A DNA stretch of 64,000 nt from Agrypnia vestita (GCA_016648135.1 JADDOH010003932.1:124001-188000), one strand, 5' to 3'. Positions 32,942 through 45,684 are shown, numbered from the stretch's first letter. Notes: generated by a model not told the origin, from the letters alone. Translations and numbers: made by a program.

Positions 32942-34150
32942 TGTAACAAATGTACATATTTATTGATGTATGATATTCATCAAAAAATAATATTTGCAGA
33001 GAGATTTTGCAAAACATCGAACTAACAAAAGAAAAACTATATTTAATGATTTTTGCGGTAGTGCTATAAGAGAAACTACACAGTATGTCATCTTATCGGG
33101 TAAGTCATATATTAAGCAGGACTCCCTTATATTTATATCAAACGTCAGCCTTTTTGATTATTTTTGTTCTGTTTCATGATCGAGTCGATTTAAATCTCCC
33201 AAGCAGTAGTCAAAACGGAATAAATGTTTGCAATTTAATTTGCCGTCTTTTTTAAAACTTAAAAAAAAAAAAGAAACGTGGGTATTTAATGCAACATGAC
33301 GTTCAAGCATCCATAATATTGAGTCTCCTTATCAACATCGACAACCGTGTACACTGGTTGGAGTTTTTTGTCTCGTTCTGCGAAGCTGACATCTGAATTC
33401 ATTTTTCAGGTCAAAATCTGAACACGCGTACGTGATACTGATGTTTATCTCATCGTGTCTCGTTCCGTGAACATAAATATATATATATGTGTTGAGCCAA
33501 GTCTAATATTAAAATATTTACTGTTATTTGATTATAAATAGTCTTCGTTATCAATATCGTTCGTTGGCTCTTCAACTCTTGGTGGGTTCAACTCTTGCCC
33601 TCCCCAAAAATGTATTCATCCCTATTACGAGCTTAACTCTAAAACAGTCCATGATGACCTCATCAGGAAACAAACCCATAACCCCCAGTGTGAGTTGTTG
33701 AAATAGGCCCCTAGTTGTCGGCATCATATTGTGCATAATAAATCGTAATATATAATTTTCAAATATTTAGTGCGTAGCGCGGCAGCGTCATCTATGAAAA
33801 ATAGGCGCTTTTAAAATTTGCTTAGAAAGTGGTACTGCGAAGTATTTACTCGCGTACTGGAAGACAAACATCGCCGGATTGTAATAATTATTTTCAGTGT
33901 GATATGCCAGAGTTGTCTGTCTTGTCCAACTATTTTCGGACAAGTCGAATGCATAAATAAACGGGCGCGAGATAATGAATATTTGCGTACAGACGCCTGC
34001 GAACCGGGGCATCTGCCGCCCGCAGGTCAGCTGCGACAGTTTGACACAATAATTCGATAGTTGGTCGCTAGAGTGACGTTGCAGCGTAATTACAGGATGG
34101 GAGTTATAAACTCGTATTACCCTCAATTCCCCTTTTCCTATTGGTGCCGA
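32942..34150. other. No gene recognised; GC-richer patch at about 33960-34110
   Basis: A (TA)n run lies near 33478. The 112-codon minus-strand frame at 33788-34126 and the 80-codon plus frame overlap in a GC-richer segment and resemble no family. Confidence 0.45.
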
Positions 34151-34152
34151 GC

Positions 34153-36308
34153 CAGTGGCGTAGGCACCCGTGTACTGGGTGGCGCAAAAGAGCCCTAAAA
34201 TTAGTTAGTTTAATTTATTTATATATTAGATACATGAAACCTTATGCTGAGCGATGGATTGCAATCAAATACTCATACATATTATGAATACGTAATAGAT
34301 AAAAGTATGTTCGATATTCATCGTCCCTTTTATTAAATGTTTATTTATTTTTTGCTTTTGATTTTAATAAATAGCTCATTATTTATTAACAAAAAGTTCT
34401 AAAGGTTTTTTATTATCCTTGTGTGCATTTTTGTGGGCATTGTGGGTATTGGGCGTCTATTTAAGGTAAATTTTACATAAGCATTATCCTAGCATAATCA
34501 AATCCCCTAGCAAACAAAAAAATAACAATACAACAATTATTACAAAAGATATTGCTTATAAATTTAAAATATGTATGTATGTATGTATATGTATACATTT
34601 GTAAATGATCATGCGTGCAGATATTATTTACATATATAATGTACGCTGTTATCTAGATATGAATAAGATTCTTATTTTATTGTAATAGGTGTAAACCGTA
34701 GAAATTAAATAATGTAAATTTTAAGCAACTCAATGAAACATTATTTTTCTAACTTTTATTTAGGCTTTAATTAGAATTCGCACATAAATTAAGAACGTTA
34801 GAAATATTATATCTGCCTGTGTAAAGTATTTTACGTATTTTATGATAAATAAAACAGATTCCACCGAAATGTTTTTTAGGAAAAATAGAGATTTTTGTAT
34901 ATCGTAGACTTGTTATGGAAATTATGGATCTATAATAAACATAAATGATAAAAATGTTCATTTTGGTATGGAAAAAATGTTCATGGCAATATGAACAACT
35001 TATTTTGAGCTTTTGTAGAATAATCCGGCTATAATACGTACGTTTTAAGGATGCTGCCAGAACAGCAACAGTGAATGGAATTTTTATATTGATAATGCTG
35101 TGTTCAATAGTTATACAATTATTATTGATATTTATATATACAAAGCGTAGACCTATATGAGAGAATTTGATTTTTAAATGATGTGGGAAAGAGGAGACTA
35201 GCTATTCACACGGTTGTCACTAAGTCGATTAAGTTATCAGATCTTTGTCATTTCTTTTCTTTTCCAAAGAAAGAAATCACTTTGTGGCTTCACATAATAA
35301 TTTTAATTAATTAATTAATTTATTAAATCCCAAAAGAAAATATACAAAATATAATATATATTACATACATTATGAGTATATTAAATCCTGTACATAGGTT
35401 CGGGAGATGAGAAGTGAGATATGTGTAATGATTTACACACGACTAAAAATCAATAAAAACAATATAAATTAGTTACTAGTGACTAATATTAATACCTAAC
35501 TTTCAAAATAGTGACTCGAATGATAGTTGTATAATGATTATAATATACATTTATAAGGATATCAGATGTTCTTATTAACCATTTTTTTTATTTTGTTTTT
35601 AGTTGACTTGTTTTTTTCGGTTAATTTTGGGTCCTTATATTAATTTATGTCTGGGTCTACCATCATAGTTATTAAATTTTTGAGTACATTCATTGAAATA
35701 ATACTTCAAACTGTGTAGTACAATCTGTTGTCTAATATTTAATACAAAATTTGTCCTAATCTTATTTTTTTGAATATTCTCTTTTGCATGTCGAATATTG
35801 GTTTGATAGCATTTTTGTAGCCATCGCCCCACGCAATGATGCCATAGTTAATGGTACTTTCGAACAATGCATGGTATAACATTTTTAACACTTTAGAGTC
35901 CATGAAGTATCGTAACTTATAGCTAATAAATTGAAAATATCTAACTTTTTTCAACAGTTCTTGGACGTATACTCCCATTTTAAACAGCTATCAATATGTT
36001 ACAAATATTTTTTAATACATTATTCATCTAAAGTTGCACATCAAACCAGTTATCACCTGCACATATATATTTAGTTTAATATTAAGTTTAATGTCACTTT
36101 TTAATACACAATTTTAATATACAATAATACACAATTTCTACCGATTTCGGTTGTATCACATTTCTACTTTGTTATTTGGCGAATTATATGTTCTATTCTG
36201 GTCCTACGGTATTAAATTATTTTTAATCACTAGGAGGGCATTGCAAGCCTCCATTGGGCCTAAACTATACAGCTCTCTGAGTCTCCAACAGGTATGAGCA
36301 CGCCACTG
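34153..36308. mobile_element. Candidate hAT-like element bounded by CAGTGGCGT repeats
   Basis: CAGTGGCGTAGGCA begins at 34153 and its inverse counterpart (reverse complement CAGTGGCGTGCTCA) ends at 36308. CAGTGGCGT-type ends are common in insect hAT elements. The flanking 8 bp (tgccgagc and cgcgatgc) do not match, and no hAT transposase is seen inside, so the pairing is tentative. An unrelated RT fragment lies within (35560-35990). Confidence 0.3.
35560..35990 (-). pseudogene. Non-LTR RT C-terminal fragment
   Basis: Two overlapping minus-strand frames together give 'YKLRYFMDSKVLKMLYHALF', 'ESTINYGIIAWGDGYKNAIK' and 'DMQKRIFKKI', then 'QQIVLHSLKYYFNECTQKF' after a frameshift. This matches the post-RT region of insect non-LTR ORF2 proteins ('LY.AL.ES...YGI..WG......+..+QK+..+'). 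The catalytic domain and 3' end are absent. Confidence 0.65.
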
Positions 36309-37425
36309 CGCGATGCAATGAGAGCGTCTCTCTTGTGGCTAAACTGGAGATAATTGAGCCACTTTTGTTGTGCACGTAGTTTGGGCTTAATTTTGTTTTG
36401 TAGTGCTCGCCAAGCGTCGAGCGAGCGCGCAATGCTCTGTGAGCTGTGAGGGACAGAAATGCGTTGCTACCATTGTACCTCTGATGATAGCACGAATTAG
36501 TATGAGACCAATACAGGAATTAATAAACATTCTCCCTAGAATAATGTAACATTCATTTATTTTTATTTATTATTTAAGAAATCCATATTTTGATTATAAA
36601 TTGGTTATCGCTTACTAAATTAATGATTTATATACACAGTGTTAGATAAAATTAGAGAGATAAAATCTTCCTATAGTTCTAAAACACTACTAGATATACC
36701 ACATCCAGAGCGCCTATCCTTTTGCTTTTCGTTCTTTCTTTCTTTTTCCGTTCTTTCTAAGTTCTTGTTCCAACACCAGAGAGAATGATAGGGAATTTTA
36801 GGGTTCTGTGTTATCTTATTTCCGTCCAACAGTCTTATTTCCGTTTTATTTTATTTTTATTTTTAACATAGATTATCAGATTGTGACATTTAGGTAAAAT
36901 GTACAAATATTTTATGACAATAAGGAAATAACGTGTTACAGAATATGTTTTTTGTGAAAAAACCGTAAAATATAATATATTTACAACTTTCGTTATAAAT
37001 AAACAAGTTCTTCGAGATATATTAAAATTACTGCACAAGTATATAGTACTTGGACTTGTCATATCTCTTAAGATTATCCACAGCAGACTTGGCGTATGCC
37101 AGACATATGCCTGGCTATTAAAAAGATAAAATAGATTAAATGAAATACTGAATTAAAAAAAAGTATTTTAATGCGAGTTTCGTGTGGATGTTGTTTAATA
37201 ATGTTCCATCATCAACATCGGCCGTTGTCTACTCGTTACTAGATAAAATTCACCCCTTTTTCTAACCATTTCTCTCTCTATTGCTTATCGCTGCCATGTG
37301 CTTTCATCAGTCCAGCGGATTTTAAGGTGTCCAGTGGACCTCTACCATCCTCCAAGCGATTTCATTTTCTTTTTATAAATATGTTTTTTTATTTAGAAAT
37401 ATATATAAGGTCTTTGAGGTCTTTG
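36309..37425. other. No feature seen
   Basis: AT-rich, apart from a moderately GC-rich stretch at 36290-36480 with no recognisable content. Confidence 0.5.
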
Positions 37426-37429
37426 AATA

Positions 37430-37995
37430 TTACAATTTTTAAATCTGTTAAATTTATCTTATCTGTTGTGGTTAGTCGTTATGTAGTTTTATTCCGTTGC
37501 AGATGAGTCGCGATTGTTCTGTTTTATTATAGCAGGATGGGTGTGGTTGTAGATATGTGATGTTTTAGTATAGTATTGATGGGTTTCATGAGTTTTTTTT
37601 GAAATTTGATATGTCTTTTATTTAACCGTAAGCTACTTTATGTAAGTTTTTGGTTTCGATCTTTATTAATTTTTAAATTTTGAGATGTTATGTTGTTTGG
37701 TAGACTGCTTGCAGTCAGTTTAGTTTCCTGTTCCTCACCAAAGTATTAAGTATTCTCTTTTACTGTTTGTGTGTGCTTCATAAATCACAATTTTAATGTT
37801 CTTTGCTACGTATTCGTGTATTTTGTGGAAATAAGCTTGTCAGTTTGGGTATTATTTCAATTATTTTGTATAAATATGTATATAGTCCATTTGAGGCATC
37901 TATCAATGGTATTAGGTATTTTGTGTGTTCTAGTTCAGTCAATTCTTCGTTGCGTATTTGTATGTCTTTTTGGTGATTTAACAATCCATATCATT
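37430..37995 (-). pseudogene. Non-LTR RT 3' fragment, same family as 21795-22268
   Basis: The minus strand near 37470-37530 reads 'SRLICNGIKLHND', matching 'SQLISNGLKLYND' of the copy at 21795. Upstream in the same direction (37793-37984) 'QIRNEELTELEHTKYLIPLI' and 'ASNGLYTYLYKIIEI' look like the 'yLG.iiD.....h....k' thumb region of non-LTR RTs. It is heavily decayed, with stops and frameshifts. Confidence 0.5.
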
Positions 37996-38019
37996 AGGTC
38001 TACTTGATTCAAAGTAGAT

Positions 38020-38345
38020 AAAATTATTTTTTTTTGGCATTTATGGTAACATTTTGTTGGTATATTTATGTCTGTAATACTGTAGCTGTACTGTAGTTGT
38101 AACCTATCAAAAATGACGGTACTTTTACATGCTGGTTCGTTATATTTTATAAAGAATAAGTATTTACTGATTTATAGCCGACATCCATGAAAGAGTAATT
38201 GCGACTTTAATCAAAATATTTGAACCTTTTTTTATACTTCCCCTGTACTATTTTAGTGATAAATACTATTTTAAACCCGAGCCTCCTGGTAGTGTGAGCC
38301 AGGTATTCTAGCTACTGTACCACATAGAAAATGTTATTGATTTCG
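38020..38345. other. AT-rich; possible tRNA-like SINE remnant at 38275-38345
   Basis: The minus strand near 38280-38335 reads 'tggtacagtagctagaatac', 'ctggctcacactaccagga', 'ggctcgggttt', with tRNA-like A/B spacing but no good B box. Nothing else is seen. Confidence 0.3.
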
Positions 38346-38500
38346 GAGAAAATATCTATAAAGAAAGTGTATCTAAAGAAAATAAATTTTAGAAAATATA
38401 TTGTGCACTCTCTAATGATATATTTAAAGGTATAAATGGATCGCGTCTTTACTAATTTCTATATGTAGTATATTTTTTAAGGGTCTCGCGCATATGGTGA

Positions 38501-38690
38501 TGGCAACCTTCGTAGGTTTCCACGTTCGAGTTTGCTCGAAGCCCCATCTCCGGCCGTTTGATTTGTTTTTTTTAGCCGTGAATTCGAATAAAATTACGGA
38601 CGGTACACAAAGTTACGGGGATAGGACGGACGGATAGATAGGCACACGGACAGATGGATAAACAACGAAATGATTATAATTGGGATTAAA
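38501..38690 (+). repeat. tRNA-derived SINE2, plus strand
   Basis: Shares with the minus-strand copy at 4805-4985 the string of landmarks 'atctccggccgttt', 'ttttagccgtgaa', 'aattacggacggtacacaaa', 'gttacggggatagga' and 'cagatggataaacaacgaaa'. The tRNA-like head is rearranged ('gttcgagtttgctcgaagcc'). Confidence 0.6.
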
Positions 38691-39824
38691 GATTTTGATG
38701 GCTATCGTTTGTTTGTGTTTTCATAAAAAAATTTCCAGGACATCTGCGTAGGTTATTAGATTTTTAATTTTAATGGCTCAAGTATTTATTTGCGGTAATG
38801 CATATTCGCAGTTTATCCAATTTAAAAATACTTTACTCGTTTTGTGTTGTATAGTTTTAATTAAATACGTGGATAAATTTGATGAAAATATTGCACTGAT
38901 GTATGATTTTGCGGGCCTCATTTCGCACGTGTGTATTTTCCTTGCACAAACTCGTGGGAAATAAAAACATCGGTGGCCGCACATCCTCTCTTTATTTTTT
39001 AAAGTAGAGTACAAACTGAAATTCTCTCAGGAGCTTGTTACGTGTAATTTTTTAAATGTTGCGCGCGTACGTAAATGTTGTAAATCTTGCTAAGGGAGGC
39101 ATTTATCACAAAGCGCAGAATTTACGGAAACAATCTAGACGCTGTTAAAACAATTAAAAAGTCTGTTTAGCTTTATATTTTTTGAAAGTTATCCAAATAT
39201 TATTATTCCTATTTTTATTACCACATCTTTTGGTTTTAATTAGATATCTGTAAACAGGATAGGTATGGATCACAACAATATTTTTACTGATGAGGATCAA
39301 TCCCTCTACCGCTACATACCTAGGTGAGTGTATTAACCCTTAATACCACTCACTTTTCAGCCTACACATTTAAACTCGTGGGAGACTGAGGTCTCCCGTG
39401 CGCGCATATCCAATATTAAGAACACAAATTGTAGGAAATATTAGTTTTTTTATGAATTTAAATAAAAAACATAATGTTTATAAAACTGTTTTATTGAGAT
39501 CTTTCACATGAAAATGACATTTCTAGAGTAAAACATAAAAAGTTACAAAAAAACAAGTCATGTTTGTAGTGCTCAATTCAAAGGCGATAACACTATATGA
39601 AAAAATGAATTTGAAAATAAAACAGCCATAAACTTTACAATAAGTGTAACGACATGCAAAATCACAAGGAAAACGTGAGTATAATTAGTCAACTAATCAA
39701 AGTTGTATCATATTGCAGGAACGTCGTTTCAATTTCAGTCAATCTATAATAATTATTCTTTTATTGTAATTATTATTAATTGCTTACATTTTTTAAATAT
39801 TTTTAAATCAATAGAATGCATACA

Positions 39825-39940
39825 ACAATCTCTTTTTATTCATTTAGAGCACACTCTAGGAGTATTATTATATTTGGCTCCTGCGCCTCGTTTTCGCTTT
39901 CGTCTGATTCTAAGACATTCATCATCTACTGAAGATTCAA
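39825..39940 (-). pseudogene. Possible piggyBac transposase C-terminal remnant
   Basis: The minus-strand frame reads 'ELESSVDDECLRIRRKRKRG', then 'YNNTPRVCSK' and a TGA where a cysteine codon would fit, followed by another Cys pair. piggyBac transposases end in a Cys-rich finger with 'K..CS.C...VC'. The match is short, so this is tentative and rests mainly on lying inside the TIR pair. Confidence 0.35.
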
Positions 39941-39965
39941 GTTCTTATCTATATTGTGCCACAAA

Positions 39966-40075
39966 CCTTAAAAAATCATCATCATCGTCATCATTCTTGG
40001 CACTACAACCCTTGGTGGGTCTTGGCCTCCTCAATAATTTTCCTCCACTCATCTCGGTCTAGTGCCAGCTCTCTC
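39966..40075 (-). repeat. RTE-type/SINE tail with (GAT)n end
   Basis: The plus strand starts 'catcatcatcgtcatcattc' and continues 'ttggcactacaacccttgg', 'tgggtcttggcctcc'. In reverse this is a retroelement 3' terminus ending in a trinucleotide GAT array, a form widespread in insect genomes. It lies inside the piggyBac element, so it was inserted later or carried along. Confidence 0.6.
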
Positions 40076-40739
40076 CACTTTAGAAGCTCTAAGGCAGAGA
40101 TATTTTTCAGAGATATCAGAGAAACTTTAAAAAATACAGATAAATAAAATTAAATATAATAAAAAATACTCACGTATTTATATTCGTGGGGGACCTAGGT
40201 CCCGGAGCGATATGTTCCTCGTGAACTATAAACGCTAGCTCGGCGCATTTCCTCTCTCCGCGAGCTCTCGGGCGGCGCTGGGAATACACAAGACCAATAC
40301 TGGGGGAACCTACTCCCCCGCCAGTGGTGTTAAGGGTTAACCAATATACCAAAAAATGAATCCACGAGATAAACAAATTCCAACTGGCGAATAACGTGCG
40401 TTTTCAACTTTTCAATAGTATAAAAGAAGCTTTATTTTGACTATATAGTTTTGGTCCCAGCTACGAAATAGTAGAGCCCTTGTGATTTTTAAAAAATCTA
40501 CTGACTAATTGCATTTTCGTTCCCGTTTACTTTATGAATTTCGTAAAGGCTGTATCTACCGTTATTTTGGCAACCAAAAACCTTTGTGAGGTGTACGGAG
40601 AAGATACCACTTACGTTTGACAGACACAGGGGTGGTTTTCGAAATTCCGATCGGAGTATTTTTCATTGGCGGACAAACCGAGAACCGGATTTCTGTACAT
40701 GACATATTGATAGTCGTTACTGACTCTGAATGGTAAAAT

Positions 40740-41050
40740 AATACAAATACCGCGTTGAAGATGGAAGTCTATCAATCAATGTGGTGAGACATCTAAAGCG
40801 CATAGAAATGATTTCGTTATATGACATTCGGACTTTCCCTCAATTGTTCGCTACCAATTGAATGGATCACCCTTCAATATGTTCTTATTTTAAATACTAG
40901 GTAAGCAAACACTTTTTTGTATCAATTAATGATAGGAGATGAAAAATGGATTGTTTACAATAACGTGACACTAAAAAGACATTGGACTAAGCCTGAAAAA
41001 GTCATACTGACTACTTCACTACACCCTGGTATCAGAAAAGGTTAAAGCAA
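40740..41050 (+). pseudogene. Mariner transposase fragment
   Basis: The plus strand carries 'VVRHLKRIEMISLYD' (about 40770-40830), then a frameshifted linker, then 'MIGDEKWIVYNNVTLKRHWT' and 'KPEKVILTTSLHPG' (about 40930-41035). The D of GDEKW is the first catalytic residue. The matching order of blocks shows that it is the same family as 24235-24790. The second half of the catalytic domain is absent. Confidence 0.75.
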
Positions 41051-42430
41051 TAAGCTATTGGTACATGTTGTAGTAGGTATTATTATTCTTCTTTTTATAT
41101 AATTTTAGAAAAATGAATATGTTAAATGACATCATTCAAATTACACAAAACAATTCGTTTTATTTTTCCCGTTTGGACTAAGGAAGACATTATGAGGCAA
41201 AGTACGATTATTGTGACTCACATACACAAATTACTTATTTGATTAAAACAACAAACTGAGAGTTGGTAAACTAGTTGTTAATTGTTCGAGAGATTTTATT
41301 TCATCCTTCCGACTGTAACATTAAGTAGAGTTACCTTTAAAGTAATTTTGTGGTCGCGATATATTTTTCCATTAAAAATATTCTTACAGCCCCGCGAAAT
41401 ATAACGAGAACTCTGTAATATCGATATTAAAATGTTTATAAAACGAATGTAGTACCCAGGTTGAATGAAAAAAATAATGGTTATGAAACTTTCAAGTTTA
41501 TGGCTTATACGACTCGCTCGTGCGCAACAATCGTTAAAATTATACTTCAGCAGGAATATCTACGCTTAGAATATCATTTCAAGAAGCTAATATAAAGCTA
41601 AGCCTATATAATTATTGTAGCTTGGGAAATGAACTGTAATTTTAAAATCCAGTAAACCGTAACGTAATGGATGGTGGAATTATCTAGATGAAAGGAATAG
41701 TCGCGTTTGCATTAGGTACGTTATTTTAATTAAAACGGTAACATGGTAGTAAAAGGATTTTTAAATCAATTGACGTTTAGAATATTATTAGTATTACATA
41801 TTTATAGATGTAACAATGGAATATCAGGAATGCGTACAATATTATGGAACAAGTAAAAAACAGAATATTAAACGATAAAAAAGGCTTTTGTAATCATAAT
41901 ATCAGGAATAATAGTTTAGCTAAATAATTTTTCATTATCATACATATTAAAAAAATTATTAAAAATATTTCTATATTGTGGTAAAGGCATTTCTTGAAAT
42001 CCATCGGAGGTTATTTAATCATATTAAATATTTGATAGGAACATTTTTAGTAGTAAAAGTGTATCATAGTAGGTTACTTTGGGATACCGGAATTTTTTTG
42101 GAATCAATTAAAATAAATCGAGAATATTGAAAAGGTGTTTTTGTTTATTTTATTTTATCACGACTAGCCCGTTGAGAGCCTTTGCAACTCAGCGTCAGGG
42201 CAGGAATCTCACATTCTTCATGGTAACAGGACGACGATCACAGGACCATAGCCTTTCCAGATGTCTTCTTACAATAATTCCATTTCTATTTGGGTCTGCT
42301 AAGAGGTCGTAATCCATTTGGAATCCCTCCATGAAAACGGCTCCCAGAACGCGTGTTCTTTTGCTAGAAAGTAAAGATACAGATGCTCAATATTCAATGC
42401 AACATTGTAAAATTATTTTTTAGCTAAATT
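41051..42430. other. No feature seen
   Basis: AT-rich. The frame at 42127-42312 has no family resemblance. Confidence 0.45.
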
Positions 42431-42439
42431 ATATTTCAT

Positions 42440-42975
42440 AAATGCGAAATGAGCTGGAGTACTTTTGACAAACTCAAACATATCTTCGAGAACAAAGAGA
42501 TCCCTATTAGCCTAAAAAGAAAAGCCTTTGAATCATGCGTACTGCCAATGATGACGTATGGAGTGGAGACTATGGCCCTTACAAAGAAAAGTGTAGAAAA
42601 GCGCAAATGCACGCAACGATCCATGGGGAAATCCATGCTTGGAATAAGCTTAAGAGATTAGAGAGAGAATTAGAAATGACGAAATTAGGCGCAGAACTAG
42701 AGTAGTGGATATCATGGATCGTGTAGCGAAGCTAAAATGGCAATGAGCATGACATGTTGCAAGGCAGGATGCTACAAGATGGCCTCCCAGAGTTCTGAAA
42801 TGGAGATCTTGGGAGAATAAAAGAGGCATCGGAAGATATGGGCCGATGATATAGCCGCTGTGGGGGGAAAGAAATGGCTACAATTAGCAAACAAGAAGGA
42901 AGGATGGAAGGATATGGAAGAGGCCTATATCCGGCAGTGGAGAGATAAAGGCTGATGAAGAAGAAGAAGATAAAA
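42440..42975 (+). pseudogene. RTE-type endonuclease-reverse transcriptase C-terminal fragment
   Basis: The frame 42449-42661 reads 'KEIPISLKRKAFESCVLPMM', then 'TYGVETMALTKKSVEK' and 'SMGKSMLGISLRD', the hallmark post-RT segment of insect RTE-type elements. After the stop at 42661, frameshifted continuation gives 'RVAKLKW', 'GRYGPMI'/'RWADDIAA' type sequence and 'WKDMEEAYIRQWRDKG' before the stop. The element ends in a (GAA)n array ('tgatgaagaagaagaag'), as these elements do. 5'-truncated and inactive. Confidence 0.8.
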
Positions 42976-44280
42976 GATTACGGACATTAACACGCACCCA
43001 ATTTATATGAGAAATTATTTATATGGGGAATATTGTCATTGCGATGTTGTAGTCCTTATTACAGAACAATATCAAATACAAAACTAACAATCTAGACTCT
43101 AGAGTATTGATATTGAAGTATTTATCTATATTGTATTGAATATTCATGTATCATAATGAAAATTACAAAACTACGAAAGTTCTACATCGTACATACTTTT
43201 TTACTTTTATTCATCTCGTAGGATGTGCACGACAAATTGCGGCGCGCCGACTCGACACTCAGATAGGAAAGTTTTGATTAGTTCTATCTATCTCCTCATT
43301 CCTCCTACTCCCCGGAGAATCGTCGGTAATTCAGTTTTTAACTCCCGTCACAAGTGCAATCTCATTGGGCTTAATTTTCATTGATAAATGGCAAACTGAT
43401 AAAACTTCAACGACGCCGAACTGGCTTCGTTCATATCCGCCGCGACTGCTGCACCCCGGGTACATTGCCAGAGGGTTTCCGAGCAGTTCAGGTAACGTCA
43501 CGTGTCAATCTAGGTTTATTAGAAAGGAGTTTGATATCCTTTCGGTCCAGGAGAAGTATTGCTGTCAGAAGAAATAAGACGATCGATGATTTATGTCGGC
43601 AGAGATTAATTCTAAGGAATGTATCAAATAATAGCGGCACATCTACAACTGATAATCGAAACGTCTTCGCTCAATTGAATTTAATCTAAGAAAATTAATG
43701 AATACTTTTACAAATTACATAATAAGTGGTAAATTATTTATTTTATTCAGATTGAAACCTATAATTTATATTAACATTTTAAAACTTAATTAGTCTTGTA
43801 GCTGGTAGTAAAAATTTCGGGGGAGTCTTTTTCATTAAAATTTGAATAGAAAATATTTTTTCACTTTCGGTGAAATGTTAATAGGTGGGATGATAAGCGG
43901 TATCAATGTTTGCATTTATTACTCAGTATTTCTGACGTCCTTTTTATTAAAACGTTGTCGTATCGTGAACTTATAAAGAATATATTAAAAATGTTAATAA
44001 AATGTTAAAAATAATATTAAAAATGCATTCACTTTGGTATTTGTCAAGTAAACCTTGCCAACATTAAATAAAAATTATCAAATAAACCTTGCCTAAAAAA
44101 ATCTGGTGCAAATTTTTGTACGGTTTTAACCATTTTACCTGACTTGTATCAAAGTGAATGAATTTTTAATATTCGATTTACGTAAGTTACTGTGGTAGGG
44201 GCGCGAGAGGATATTTGTTTTCTGGTATTTTTTTGTTTTTTTTGGTCACCACCAATATTTAAATACTAGGGTATCTAAAT
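42976..44280. other. No gene recognised; GC-richer patch at 43220-43680
   Basis: Two overlapping plus-strand frames (70 and 102 codons, 43365-43689) lie in a GC-richer patch. The longer has a basic composition but no recognisable domain. It could be a decayed exon or a chance frame. Confidence 0.4.
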
Positions 44281-44282
44281 AT

Positions 44283-44558
44283 TGGAATATATATATATAT
44301 ATATATAATTCGGGAAGCAGAGAATAAAAAGAAGAATTTGGAATATGCTTACAAGATTTATTTAATTTCTGAATACACCGATTTTTAACAATACTTTTTA
44401 ATAAAAACTTAAGACTAGTTATAAAACACTGGATGAACGGGGTCTACGAGGAGAGTATTAGAAATCGCGTCTCTCCCTCTATTTATAGACATTTGCGAAT
44501 GCTTCCAGAATATTCTCCCAAAAAAGGTATAGGGCTGTGCTGTCTGCGGCTTCCGACA
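44283..44558 (-). repeat. Candidate Gypsy-like solo LTR, minus strand
   Basis: On the minus strand it starts TGTCGGAAGCCGCAGAC. A TATA box ('tctataaatagaggg') lies about 85 bp in, followed by a GC-richer leader and a polyadenylation signal within 'gaaattaaataaatcttgta'. It ends in 'ctgcttcccgaatta' followed by a (TA)n run. This is the U3-R-U5 order of an insect LTR. The 3' boundary is blurred by the TA run and no target duplication is evident. Confidence 0.4.
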
Positions 44559-45453
44559 TGATCGATATCTTTCGATGAGAATATCGAATAATATCGATCC
44601 AAGCCTCAGACTACATTACTTTCATGATGTTACAGAAGACACCTCAGAAATATTCAAAATTGAATGAAGAAGATGCCCGCGAAGTTTTTCCTAATAGCTA
44701 CTAGATAATATTATAACTACAATACGATATCATAATAATAATATCATCAATATATTATATACTTATGCATTTCTATCAAAATACTATTTTTATGCTCGTA
44801 CTCGAGCGTGTCAATATTTTTTATTTGATTTTGTAAAGATAAATGCATTATTTTTGTAACCAAGATGAAGGAAATGACATTTTCCTAATAATGTTATTTA
44901 GACAAATAAAGTCAAACAGTCATAAACAAAGTTAATCGTAAATTTAGTAATTAATTTTCTATAAATTCTTATAAAATTTTACTGTTGCCATCAAAAATTA
45001 ATAATAAATTAAACAACTAAGAAAGATACTTAACATAACTTAGCCTCTTTCCGTTATACGTATTAATTTTCAAGATGTCTCCCTATCACAAAAAATACAG
45101 TAAACATATTTTGAAAATTTTTCAAGTTGAAGTATGTATGTCGAATACGTTTACGAAATACACAGAATATTCCAGTATAAATGTAGGTACGCGTAAGAGT
45201 ACATATTTCAGGATATATTTGATCAAGATGCAAATTCAATTGAACGGCATACCCATTTCAATCATATTTCTCTATCCATAGTGACAGATGCGCTGCCGAC
45301 CTCACTCCACCCCGCGCTAGGGGATATTTACACAGATTCGGATCCTTCGCGTCTCTGACCTAACCCCGTATCTCAAATGCACGAACATTCAAAACGAATG
45401 TTATGTATAAATATTAAATTTAATCTGCTTGGATGAAATAAAAATCTATTATA

Positions 45454-45684
45454 CTAGCTTTTACCACTCAGCTTCGCCTGAGATTTGGATTATTGTATAA
45501 CATTAAGGAAAATAAAAAAATAATCTTAAACAAAACTTTAACCCTTTTTACATTAAACAATTATTCTACACATATTTACACTTGGACTTATGACTAACTC
45601 AACTTTCACTAACATTACACTTGATACTCTATAGATACATAATAACTACCTTATGAAAATAAATACTACTGACGAACTCGAAAA
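45454..45684 (-). mobile_element. 3' end of a second Helitron family, minus strand
   Basis: On the minus strand the end reads a perfect 5-bp hairpin (ctcag, gcgaag, ctgag), then 'tggtaaaag' and CTAG followed by T. This is the Helitron 3' signature (hairpin about 9-10 nt before CTRR). The sequence differs from the family of copies A-E. How far the element extends to the right is unclear; no TC start was found. Confidence 0.55.

Larger units (their letters stand above)
39337..40336. mobile_element. piggyBac-type element, 1,000 bp, with TTAA target duplication
   Basis: The left end is CCCTTAATACCAC and the right end is the inverse complement of CCCTTAACACCAC, giving a 13-bp terminal repeat with one mismatch. 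Both ends are directly bordered by TTAA (39333-39336 and 40337-40340), the obligatory piggyBac target. At 1,000 bp it is too short for a full transposase. A minus-strand segment at about 39830-39930 could be the transposase tail, and an RTE-type tail is inserted at 39966-40075. It is a non-autonomous or internally deleted copy. Confidence 0.8.

Noticed and set aside
33788..34126. 112-codon minus-strand frame
   Set aside because: No recognisable family and an overlapping opposite-strand frame in a GC-richer patch; not enough to call a gene.
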